Assembly (NCBI GenBank): GCA_030685235.1
Contig: MU839140.1
Coordinates: 1 to 64,000 of the forward strand
DNA: 64,000 nt
Reading direction: 5' to 3'
Source of the DNA: Copromyces sp. CBS 386.78
Taxonomy: Eukaryota; Ascomycota; Sordariomycetes; Sordariales; Sordariaceae
The notes beneath the pieces are model-generated. The model made no database searches and was not told the DNA's origin. It saw nothing but the letters and a program-made list of their open reading frames with translations. The position numbers and the translations under genes were made by a program. Positions 32,322 through 42,358 of the stretch are shown in pieces. The stretch's first letter is position 1. Every line of letters begins with the position of its first letter.

Positions 32322-33808
32322 ATGAGCGCCAGCGTCCCATACGGACATGGGAACGGAATGGATGGATATATCGATCCTGCGCTGTTGACCTTGAATGGAG
32401 GTAAATCCCCCCACCCCCCTCACCCTACCCACGACGGTCTCATGCAAGATCCTGACAAGATGCTGCAGTGGTATCCACGCAAGACGGTGTGGACCTGGAT
32501 GACTGGATTGTTGACATGGGGGACGGCGGCTCGGCCGCTTCTCCATCTGTCGTCGAGTCACTGTCCACTTGTTCAAGCCTCTCGTCGTACGCCGGAAGCG
32601 TTACCGGAAGCCCCAATTCTCCTCAGGGAACGGAGCAAGACGCGCTGGTTGTGGCACAGTACCCCATGAGCGATGCACCTGGTGACACCATGCACGACAT
32701 GGCAGCCACTGGGCAGCATGGGGCTTCCGAGGTGACGCCTGTGTCTTGGGATATGGGATTCCCCATGTCATCCAATGAGAGGCTTGCTGACCTTGCTCTC
32801 CAAAACGACTTTTGCAAGATACTGGATCAAATGCAGTCCGAAATGAGCCAAGCTCAAGGCTTCGACCCGGACACCACCACGCGCACTATCCAGAACCCAC
32901 CAGCGATCATGATGCAATGCAATGTGAATACTAGCTCCGAGGCTTAGTCTACGAGCTACTCTGAACAACAGAACTCCAACCAGTTGGACCGGCTCTATCC
33001 CCATGCAACTGGGTTGGCTGGTCCACATCGTGAGGGATTCTCATTGCAAGAACATCAAGGTCAGTTAGAGGGGGATGGCTATGTGTATGGACCTTGCGTA
33101 TCTTCCGGACATGACGAACAGAGTACACCGGACCCGACATTCGTTCAACAACAGTCATTCATTCAGCAGCAGTCATTCGTTCAGTATCCGCTGTTTGCCC
33201 AAGAGCAGTCGCTCATCCAGCCTCCTTACTACTCACAACCTACCAACGCCACACAGAACACAGCCATATCATCCGAGACAATGATGATGGTCCCTGCGGT
33301 ACCTATGGAGGGTACATGGCCGTCAATTGCCCGATATCCATCGACTCAATTCCCATCGTCGCCCACTTCACTCCCCTCACCACTCTCATCACCCATATCT
33401 TTTTCTGCCCCCTCCCCTTCGCCATCCACCTCTACCTCCTCCTCCTCCTCCTCCTCCTCCTCCTCCTCCTCCACCTCTTCCTCTTCTTCTAAGAGACCAT
33501 CCCCCGCCAAAAAGCCCTGCGAAGCCCCCCACGGCAATTCCCCTCGTGCCCGCAAATGCACCTACACCGGCCAATCCAAGGAGCTAAAGAAGCACTACAT
33601 GACCCACCACCCCGAGTACGCCAAGACGCTGGGGCTGCCGACGGACCCCATCGTGTGCCCTGTGTGCGGGACCGCACTCAGGGCGGGGAGGCGCGACTTT
33701 CTGGTCAGACATCAGACCGCTCCGAAGGGAAAGAAGACGTCAGCTTGCGAGAATAAACTCGCCAAGAAACTCGCCAAGAAGAAGGGGAGGGTTGGGTTGA
33801 AAAAGTGA
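32322..33808 (+). CDS. Ser/Gln-rich zinc-finger protein with an in-frame TAG or a 48-bp intron
   Basis: Exon 1 is 32322-32400. An intron at 32401-32468 (GTAAAT, CCTGAC branch, GCAG) joins TLNG to VVSTQDGVDLDDW. The frame then runs to 33808 except for one TAG at 32945-32947. Either the gene is broken (a CAG-to-TAG change) and makes 185 aa, or the TAG lies in a minimal phase-0 intron, 32924-32971 (GTGAAT..ACAG, 48 bp), giving 456 aa. The N-terminal half is acidic and Ser/Pro/Gln-rich, with repeats of the type QQQSFIQQQSFVQYP and a run of serines (about 33430-33490), like an activation region. The C-terminus has IVCPVCGTALRAGRRDFLVRH, a C2H2-like finger, preceded by a degenerate KCTYTGQSKELKKHYMTHH. 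The end is Lys-rich. Probable DNA-binding regulator; targets unknown. Confidence 0.6.
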
Positions 33809-34204
33809 GAGAGGTTGTTGTTTGTGTATGAGATGAGGAGAGAACTTGAAGGAAGGGCCCTCAACTACCAAAGGGCATGCAATGCAATGCAATGCAAAAG
33901 GGCAGTGGCAGTGGCAATAAATATCGGAGGGGGGGGTGAAAGAAAGACTTGAGGAGGAGGAGAAAAAGAGGCGGAGAAGAATGGAAGGGCCGGCGGACGG
34001 ACTCAAGGCTGGAATATGCATGCATGCAGTCTGCCGGCCTTCTTCGCAACGGGGTTTCTCTTTTGTGGCTCCCGTCATTCCTTGGGTTCGCGTTTTTCGT
34101 TTTTACGTACGGGACGGGACGGATGTTCTGGATCAAAGTTTGTTGTTCCCCGTCTCGTCTTTGTCTTCTTTCCCCGGTTCATCCTTTCCCAAGTGTGTTT
34201 TTGG

Positions 34205-34240
<36 letters not shown>

Positions 34241-34271
34241 GGTCTCATAGGGTAGTCCAAATTTCACTGTC

Positions 34272-34325
34272 CTATCGTGTGGTGGTGAACAGTTTCTCAG
34301 CAAAAAACTGTTCACCACCCGATAG
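34272..34325. other. Strong stem-loop (15-bp perfect stem plus 6-bp outer stem)
   Basis: GGTGGTGAACAGTTT (34281-34295) pairs perfectly with AAACTGTTCACCACC (34305-34319) around a 9-nt loop. CTATCG (34272-34277) pairs with CGATAG (34320-34325) outside a 3-nt bulge. Confidence 0.85.
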
Positions 34326-34328
34326 TAT

Positions 34329-34408
34329 AGACGCTGGGATCCAAGTAGGTGAGCAGGAGGGAGCTAAAGTGGGCTTGGTCCTACTTTCCAACTTGGATGT
34401 CAGCGTCT
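34329..34408. other. Second, imperfect stem-loop
   Basis: Arms 34329-34349 and 34388-34408 are complementary over 21 positions with a few mismatches (AGACGCTG against CAGCGTCT, CCAAG against CTTGG). An inner AAGTAGG / CCTACTT pairing is also possible. It starts 3 nt after the first hairpin. Confidence 0.6.
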
Positions 34409-35235
34409 AGACTGTCGTGAGTTGAGCGGCCCGTTCGTTGCATGTCGACGGTTGGTTGGTCAAGTCACTGCAGCATTCTACGACTTTATTGTCATTTCAT
34501 AGCTATCTGAAATTTATAAAAAAATCATCTCTTCTTTGACTGAGCTCCAAGTGAATCGTGTCGAGGAAGGACCGGAGGGCACCTGGGCCGGGCCGCTTCA
34601 ATTCACGGCAGGCGCCGGCCAACTGAACCTTTGTTTCGGGACCGACAAAGCAAGCCACACCCGCGTGGCTGACCCGCACACCCGACATCAAGGGTGTTCT
34701 CTCCCCTTTACTCCCGTCTCTGCACAAGAAGACATGGAATGTCGACTGATCCACCGACGTGAGTTGCAGGTGACCGCATCGACATATGCATGTCATTGGC
34801 TTTTGTAGCGCCTTAATGTCAGCGATTGTCGCCCCAGACATGCATCTTGGAGACCTAACAGGTTGTGACCCAATCTGAGACCAAGGACTCATGAATCGGA
34901 TTAAAAGAGGTCGTCCCAAAGGTTCAAAGAACAAGAACTGAAGCGGCCCTCGGTGCCATCTGTTTGCGCTTTTCCCCACCCAGCAGTCCGTGAAGCGGCG
35001 CCGAGTGTATTCTAGTCAATTCACTCCGAGCTGAACCTGAACCTGAACCCCAATCGAGCCACTGATGTCCAAACGACCAGACCAGTGAAGGGATGGGATG
35101 GTGTGGGATGACAACGCAGGTCGAGGGTACAAAAGCTTTGTTCGGGCCAGCGATTTCCGACTTTTGCACTTGTCGCCCCGACAAGAGTTTTCCGACACTG
35201 CACGAACGGATCGATCGCCAAGTAACTAGCCCAAC

Positions 35236-37150
35236 ATGGCGTCCCCGAAATCCAACGTGTCGATGCCGACCTCGACCTTGGAGGCCGACAACAAGAGCGA
35301 GGACATGGAGTCGCAGTCGCAGTCGCAGACTTCATTCGCGCCGACTCCTGAAGCTAAGAGCGAGTATGAGGGCAGCAACATCAACGAAAGCCAGCACAAG
35401 ATTGTCGAGGACGACAACAAGAGCAAGGAGAGCGAGCTGAAGGCAACCGAGAAGGCGACCACCTCGACTGCTACTCCGACCTCAAGCGCCCCAGCTTTCG
35501 ACTTGGTCAAGGCCGCCGAGGACCTCCTCGCCAACGCTAAAAAGCTCAAGGCGACCCTCGACAGCAAGCCCACCGATGCTAACCATGATGCTCCTCTGCA
35601 GCCGTCGCCTGACGAGATGATGCTCCGCCAGCGCATCGCAAAGCTAGGCAACAAGATCGCCTTGGAGACCAGCCCGCCTATGGCCCTGCTCATGTCAGAA
35701 ATGGCCACCGTAAGTTGCACTTTTCCTCTTATTAGACCTCAGACACTATAGAGATAGATTTCAACTGACAAACCCTATCTCGCAGGTCGCCGACACGGCA
35801 GCCTGGAACATCTTCCTCACCTGGCGCGCCTTCGACCACATCCCTCTCAACGGCAGCATCTCCATCGCGGACCTCGCGCGCGCCATCGAAGCCGACGAGA
35901 ATCTCGTCTCCCGCTTCGCCGGCATGTTAATCTCCACCGGCAAACTGATCGGCTCCCGTGGTGTCGACGGTAAAAAGAATGGCGGCCCCCCTACCCACGT
36001 CTCTCATTCTCACATCTCCCGCCTTCTCCGTACCAACACTTCGCCCGCCACCGCTGCCATCGCCATCGTTAGTTTCGGCAACGGCATGAAGGGCTTCGCG
36101 AAGTGGCCCGAATACTTCGCCAGGCACGACAAACGCGAACCCTACCCCATGTCATCATCCGACGACGAGCAGATCTTGGTCTACGAGAAGAACCGCAGCA
36201 AGGGCGGCAGCACTGTCAGTGTCAGCTCCGTGAAGGTCGTCGGAAGACGGGTTGTACAAGACGGTAAAAACAGGCCTTTTTTCGTCCAGACGCCCTTCTC
36301 CCTCGGCTGGGGTCATCCGGATCTGGCGCCCTGGGAAGTCAAAGCCCTGTACCCGGAGTACGCGCGCATGTTTGAGATGGCCATGGCGGCCAAGGATAAG
36401 GGTGCGCAGGGCGCTTTGGGCGGCGATTTGGGCGTTGGTGGTGTGTATCGCGGCGTCAACTCGGAGGATCCGGGCAGCAAGTTCTCGCTCGCTTGGCTTG
36501 CCGAGGCTGCGAGGCAGGCGCAGCACCTACCCAAAATTTTCGGTTTGGTCAACAAAGGAGCCAAGCCGCTGGTAGTCGACGTCGGCGACGGACTGGGCCA
36601 CTTCCTAGCCAACCTCCTGGCTAAGATCCCCGAGGTTAAGCCGGAGCAGTGCATCCTGCAGGACCGGCCCGAGGTTATCGCCCAGGTTGTTGCCAAGAAC
36701 ATGGAGGGCGGCGATGAGAGGTTGAAGGGCGTCAAGACCATGGCGCACGATTTCTTCAACTGCCAGCCCGAGGAGGCAAAGGGAGCCGCGGTTTACGTCC
36801 TTCGCCGTGTGCTGCTGGACTACTGTGATCAGCAGGCGGTCTCGATTCTGGAGCGCTTGAGGGATGCGCTCGGCGACAGCGACAGCGAGGGAAGGATCAT
36901 CATCATGGAGGGAGTCCTGCTCGACAAGCCGACGCCCGAGAACCGCTTGGTGGACATGGTGATGATGAACTTGGGTGGAAAGTTGAGGAACGAGGAGGGA
37001 TACAGGAAGCTGTGCAAGGAGGCTGGCCTCAAGGTTATGGGATACTGGGTGGATGTCGAGGGCGCGAGTTGTGTTGTTGAGTGTGTCAAGGAGGATCAGG
37101 AGAGATCAGACCCTGTCTTGACTGCTTCTTGGGACACTTGTCTGGACTAG
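35236..37150 (+). CDS. SAM-dependent O-methyltransferase-like protein, one intron
   Basis: Exon 1 is 35236-35709, the intron 35710-35785 (GTAAGT, CAACTGAC branch, CGCAG) and exon 2 35786-37150, giving 612 aa. The first 100 residues or so are Ser/Glu/Lys-rich. A winged-helix dimerisation region follows (VADTAAWNIFLTW, ISIADLARAIEADENLVSR). Next comes a Rossmann methyltransferase domain with the SAM loop VDVGDGLGHF (Asp423). This is the layout of fungal secondary-metabolism O-methyltransferases of the COMT type. The family's catalytic His in the L-H-D-[WY] box is Leu here (VLLDY, Leu502), so catalysis may be lost or different. A Gly-rich insert around 335-350 is also unusual. No biosynthetic cluster genes are nearby, so the substrate cannot be guessed. 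Confidence 0.85.
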
Positions 37151-38060
37151 AAACGCCGTTCTGTCTGTTCACAGGCTTTGGAATACCATGCATTGGAGCC
37201 GGATCGCGAGTGGTCTTGGTTTGATAGAGGAAGGGAAAAAAGGAAGAAAGAGGTGAGAAGTTGATGCCCTGGTGTAGTGTCAAGGCCAGGGTTAGACGTG
37301 CACATATCTCAGGGTTACACCTGTACATTCCCCAGCGGGTAAAGCTGGTGATGACTTCACACCCAGCAGCGCCTTCTATAGAAGCTGTAACTAAAAAACA
37401 AAACCGAATCCTCCCAAAGCAATTGGCCCTTGTCGTCAGTTTTTTTTCCCAACAATTTCATACTCTTCTTTGTGCAAGGTCTCTCCCTTGTCGAGCTATC
37501 GAGCGACCAGAATGGGGTGCTATTAATGGTGACGTCACCGCTAATCCATATCCATCGGCGATGATCCGCACCGTTGTCCGTTCCTGAACACTTTGAATCG
37601 ATGGCACCTGCAATAACCCGTTGATCGGTGACGACAATGATTTTTGAGCACGTAAACAGCAGCATGATTCCGTCGGCATCATTGATTGAACCGGAGCTTT
37701 TGCAACGGGCGGGGCGGCGAGTAAAGAGCCAAAGAGGAAAGAGCAAATGGCAGAGAGGAGGAGGAAGGGACGGGAGATCAACGTGTGACGAAAGATGACA
37801 AGATGACACAAGATGGACCGCGGAAGGTGCCAAGGGGAATATAAGGAGGAACGGAGGAAGGAGCTGCTGTTTGGAATCTAGAACAAAAGGCAATAACAAT
37901 TGATCGGTTTTGTGATACCTTTCAGCGACGACCAATCTACACACTTAGAACTACACCTTTTTGAACCGCCTTCTGAAGAGAGACAAACAACCAACTAACG
38001 TAAACAAACATCTTCGCATTCCAGCCCGCAGCTTGAACACGCAGCTTGAACACGCAGGTT
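37151..38060. other. No supported gene
   Basis: Contains the 3' flank of the methyltransferase-like gene and the upstream region of the GFA-family gene. The segment from about 37284 (AGGGTTAGACGTGCACA) shares a short word with 15015-15030 (AGGGTTAGATGTGCACA), possibly a dispersed repeat. Confidence 0.5.
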
Positions 38061-39076
38061 ATGCTCCTCACCCGCGTCTTACGTCCCGCCACTACCACCA
38101 CCACCTCCATCTCCATCTCCCTCACAACAGCAACCACCACCACCACCAACACCCGTCGTCTAATCTCAACAACCCCCACCCCCCTCAAAATGTACAAAGA
38201 CAAAGAAGGCAACAAGCACTCCGAGGGCAACGAGCCTCACCAATACCAATCCAGCAACCGCACCGACAGGCCCGAAGACCAGTGGAAGTTCCGCGCCCCC
38301 TACAAGATCCACGACAACAGCGGCGGTGACAACTTTGACGTCAAGTGGAAGGGCAAATGCCATTGCGGGGCCATCCAGTATGAGTTGTCTCGGGAGAAGC
38401 CGTTGGCGAGCAAGTATTGCCATTGTACGACTTGTCAGAGGATGCATGGCGTAAGTTATTTATCCCCAAGAGAAGAGAAGGAGGAGATCGAGCGTAGCGA
38501 GGAAAGGAAAAAAAAAAAAAAAAAAAATTTTTTTATTTAAGCGGAGAGGAGTATTGTAGAACCTAAATATGTTAACGACTGAGGTTACAGGCCCCCTTCC
38601 AATGGGCAGCCATCTTCCACAAAACCGACATCAACTTCACCAACGGCCACCACGACCTGGGGTGGTACGACCCGACGGCCAAGTCGACGACGCACCACCT
38701 GCCGTGCAAGGTGCAGTGCGCGTACTGCCGCACGCCCATCATGGACGAGGGGCGCAACATGATTTTGCTGTTCCCGACGCTGATCGAGGGGATTAATACG
38801 GAAAGGGGGAAAAGGGCGTTCGAGGTCCAGAGTCACATGTTTTATCCCCAGCGGGTGGTGGATATCAAGGATGGGAAGCCCAAGTGGAAGGGGTTGGCGG
38901 AGGAAAGCAATCTTGTGGATGAGGAGACGGGGGAGGAATTGGTGGGGACGAATCCGAAGGAGAAGAAAGAGGAGGAGGAGAAGGAGGGGGAGGGAGAGGA
39001 GAAGGGAGACAAGGGAAAGGGAGAGGGGAAGGGAGAAGAAAAGGGGAAGGGAGAGGGGAAGGGGAAGGAGGAGTGA
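38061..39076 (+). CDS. GFA / CENP-V-fold zinc protein, one intron
   Basis: Member of the GFA (glutathione-dependent formaldehyde-activating enzyme-like, CENP-V) fold. Exon 1 is 38061-38450, the intron 38451-38590 (GTAAGT..TTACAG, 140 bp, containing poly-A) and exon 2 38591-39076, giving 291 aa. Zinc ligands are visible: CHC (Cys100, Cys102), CHCTTC (Cys120, 122, 125) and CAYC (Cys173, 176), with the joined HGAPFQWAAIF segment between. The first ATG gives an Arg/Thr/Ser-rich acid-free leader with RRLIST before Met44 (MYKDKEG), fitting a mitochondrial presequence. Starting at Met44 would give a cytosolic form. The last 45 residues are Glu/Lys/Gly repeats of the KGEGKGEE type. Enzymatic activity of fungal members is mostly untested. 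Confidence 0.88.
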
Positions 39077-39704
39077 ACTGGGAAGGTCGAGGTTGTGATA
39101 CTAATAGCGGGAGAGAACTAAGCATTGCTAATGGGGAGCATGAGCATGAGCGAGAGTAGGCGTTTAGTGGGCAGACGCTCGGTCCATGGTGGTAGGGCTG
39201 TCGTTTGTGAGAGTAGACATGAACATGATTACGAGTGAGTATAATGAAACTTTTTTTACCACAGTCTGTTCACTTTTTTGTGATGCTTGACGATAATGTT
39301 GCACAACAGTCGAGTCGACGGATCGTCATAACAGCCGAACGACAGGGAGAGCAAAGCCAAGCAACCAACCAACCAACCAACCAACAGAATCACTTGCGAT
39401 ATCCGCACGACATCCTCATATATCCATATACAAATTCCAGAATCTTCAATGTCGAGTCGAGCTGGACCAAACCCAGTTACCTTAAGTAGTCACCGACCGA
39501 GCGACCTTGTAACCGAAACACCACATCTCGAGTCTCGAGTCTTGGGCTTCAGTTGTAGGTATCACAAACACCGACCGCGTGGTGATGCTCGACTCGAGTG
39601 TGGCAGCCCTGACCGACCGTGAACCCGGATCGGATCGGATTGGATGGCTTACCGTTGCGTCCCCATGTATAACAGTATATCATCCATCGGTTGGTTTATC
39701 GGGT

Positions 39705-39733
<29 letters not shown>
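39705..39733. repeat. (AG)n microsatellite
   Basis: About 14 uninterrupted AG units. Confidence 0.95.
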
Positions 39734-39735
<2 letters not shown>

Positions 39736-40252
39736 GTACCTAGCTACCTAAGTCAGACGATACGATACACCGCATGGGTACATACATGGGTACCGAGAAC
39801 GAACGGTTTAGTTTGTTTATCATCGTTGTTGTTGTTCAGTTTGAGGGAGATTGAGAGATTGAGAGATTGGGAGGATGATTGCATAGCATGGAAAGACCTC
39901 AAGGATGAATGTGACGGCGGGGGTACCATTCAGGTACATAGGTAGGTGATGGATGAGGGATGAGAATGGAAGAAGGTCCAGGTCTCGCCCCAAGTTTCAA
40001 ACATCTCCAGGTGGGGCAGCTCGATAGTGTAGGTAGCTCGTCCCGTCGAGACGGCCTTGATGACTTCGTGATTAGGTATGCTATGCTATAACAGCTTTTG
40101 CCATGCAGCCCGGCTAATCCTGTTAGTCCCTTGACCTCATATCACGGTCACATCCGTAACGATAGATTTTATCGTGGTGAACAACGGCCAACGGCCCGCT
40201 TCCTTCGATAATAATAACAATAACATAAACTTGCCCAATCACAGCCCAAGAG

Positions 40253-40284
40253 GAAGAAGAAGAAGAAGAAGAAGAAGAAGAAGC
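40253..40284. repeat. (GAA)n microsatellite
   Basis: About ten uninterrupted GAA/AGA units. Confidence 0.95.
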
Positions 40285-41786
40285 GAGAACCACTCACTCA
40301 TCCATTCATGGAGGAGAAAATGGCTCATCATTCGCCAGCGTTATTCAGTGCATAAATGTAGGTACAGTACGTACTCGCTTGAGTGCTTGATTTTCATTCA
40401 TCGGCTGGCTTGATACTTCCGCCTGTCCCTGATATTCATCTGTGCCGCCTCGTCAAATGTCGTCTGTTCTGTCCCGTCCCGTTGTGTTTCCCGTTTGGAG
40501 ACTGAACCGCGGGGCACCTCAGGGCACCTCAGGCGACGGGTAGGGCAACTCGGTGCTAAGCGCGGCAATTATTTAACTGGTACTGTTAATGGTATTACAA
40601 CCCTAACCCGTGAGTACCTTACCTAGTTACGTCATCGGATCACCCACCAATCCAGGGGAGCTTGTGCTTGGGGTTCCATTGATCCGGTCGCGGCCCCGGA
40701 CGATGGATCATGGTATTCGCGGGGTGACGGGAGGATCTCTCTCGTCTCGGGGGCGGTTAGTTTAACCCGGGGTTGCACGTTAACGTGTGTCGAATCTCTG
40801 TGTCTCTGTGTCTTGTAGAAAAGTGAATATCCAGACAAGGACAATTTGGGCGACGAGCGACTGGCGACTGGCGACGTCAAGGTTCGGTGAAACATGAACA
40901 TAGACAGACTCGGGAGCAAAAGACTGGGGATTTGATGAGGTCTGGGCGTCGAGGATGGGACTTGAGGGCGGTGACTTGGGCGGTGACCCCGAGGTCGTCG
41001 AGTGCTCGATTGCTCGATTCGCGAGATGGGATCATGGCCCATGGGGGGCGGTGAGTGTGTGCACTTGGACATCTTCTTTTGTATACTTGAGACCATTGCG
41101 ATACTTTGACAAAAGTCTGTACGCTGTCTTGGCTGTCAAACTGTCAGCAGAGAGAGTTTTTCGTTTCAGTTGCCGGGTAGCGTTGCCATTGATTAGGTAT
41201 CCATCACCGCCAAAAGCGTGGAAAGGGGGACATGGTCGATTCGTCGGGCCGTCTTCGGTGTCTTTTTGTCTTGTCTCTTTTGGCACTTATTATTCCTTCT
41301 TTTCTTCCTGATTCTATTCTCACAATTACGAAGCCGCAATATCCCCTCCTGACCTGAGGTACAAGCGAGCCTCCATCGTCTAGGAGACTCAGGTAGGAAT
41401 TGGCAAAGAAGCTTGGTTGTTGTAGCCCTGAGCTTGGTTCAATTGACACTGGCAATTACGTCAGATCACTTGGTCCATGCTTTAGTCTTTCATGCACTGG
41501 AACTTTTAGAGTCTAGAGGTTAGTACGTGTACCTTGCTGCCTGCCTGCCTGCCTCAAGCTGTCCGCATCGTGACAGTTCAGCTCTTCAAACGTTGGTGTT
41601 TTGGAGTCAGATCAGATCAAACGATTGAGACCAATATTTTTCATCCGAGTAGAGTCAATTCCTTCGGATTACTATTCTGGGCACATGATCCGCAAGCAAG
41701 CGAGGGCTTTCATTTCCCAGTTTGGATCACTACCTACCTACCTACCCCGCCATCCCCCTCCATCACATCATTTTGCTTCCCCCCAA

Positions 41787-42358
41787 CGATTTCGGTAGAT
41801 GGGTAGTCCCATAACCGTCCCTGGGTAGTCCCCCCCACATTTTATCGCTGAGTAAGCCCAGCCAGCACACCCGTGCACATCGCTGCCCAACCGCCGCCAC
41901 CGTCGCGCTGTCTGTTAGCGATCTTTAGTCGTGCGCAATTGAATGAAGCTATCGCGATACTCTTACCTTAATATTGAGCGACCGTTTGCATTGATTATCC
42001 TTCGTTAACAGATCAACCCTCCCCAGCACTCTGGGCATGGCCAGCACTTACATGGCGGCGGGTATCAAAATCAGGGTGGGCACGTGCACTCTGGCCAGCA
42101 CATGCAGCAAGTGCAGCCTCAATAGGGACAGCAGTTGCAGTGGTAGGAACCGTATCAACCCTCTCAGCAGTAGATGATAATTGACTGGATTGATAACTCT
42201 GAATAGCTTCACGTAAAAAATGACGACGACGACGTAGATCTGGTGATGCGCGGGCATCGGCCTCAATTGCACGGGTGTGCTGGCTGGGCTTACTCAGCGA
42301 TAAAATGTGGGGGGGACTACCCAGGGACGGTTATGGGACTACCCATCTACCGAATGCG
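41787..42358. mobile_element. Non-autonomous DNA transposon with 91-bp TIRs (Mutator-like candidate)
   Basis: The first 91 bp (41787-41877) and last 91 bp (42268-42358) are inverted copies of each other, identical except for two positions at the extreme ends. Both sides are flanked by TCCCCCCAA (41778-41786 and 42359-42367), a likely 9-bp target duplication. Long TIRs with 9-bp duplications point to Mutator-like elements, though the C-run makes the duplication less certain. The 390-bp interior encodes no transposase. From about 42020 to 42170 it reads a His/Gln/Gly-rich frame with TAG at former Gln or Trp positions, which looks like a captured host coding fragment. Base composition is normal, unlike the neighbouring RIP tract. 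Confidence 0.8.

Larger units (their letters stand above)
33809..35235. other. Intergenic region with hairpins and poly-T
   Basis: No supported gene. A run of about 33 T lies at 34208-34240 and two tandem hairpins at 34272-34408 (listed separately). The part from about 34500 to 35235 contains only shadow ORFs and the upstream region of the methyltransferase-like gene. Confidence 0.6.
39077..41786. other. Gene-free, microsatellite-rich region
   Basis: No supported gene in 2.7 kb. Simple repeats include CCAA (about 39365-39385), (AG)n, (GAA)n and several TAGGTAGG/ACCTACCT words. A leftward ORF at 40632-41096 and a rightward one at 40955-41311 overlap antisense and have no family features. Confidence 0.55.

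Noticed and set aside
40632..41096. 154-aa leftward ORF
   Set aside because: No domain, composition bias or splice context; overlaps an antisense ORF of similar size.
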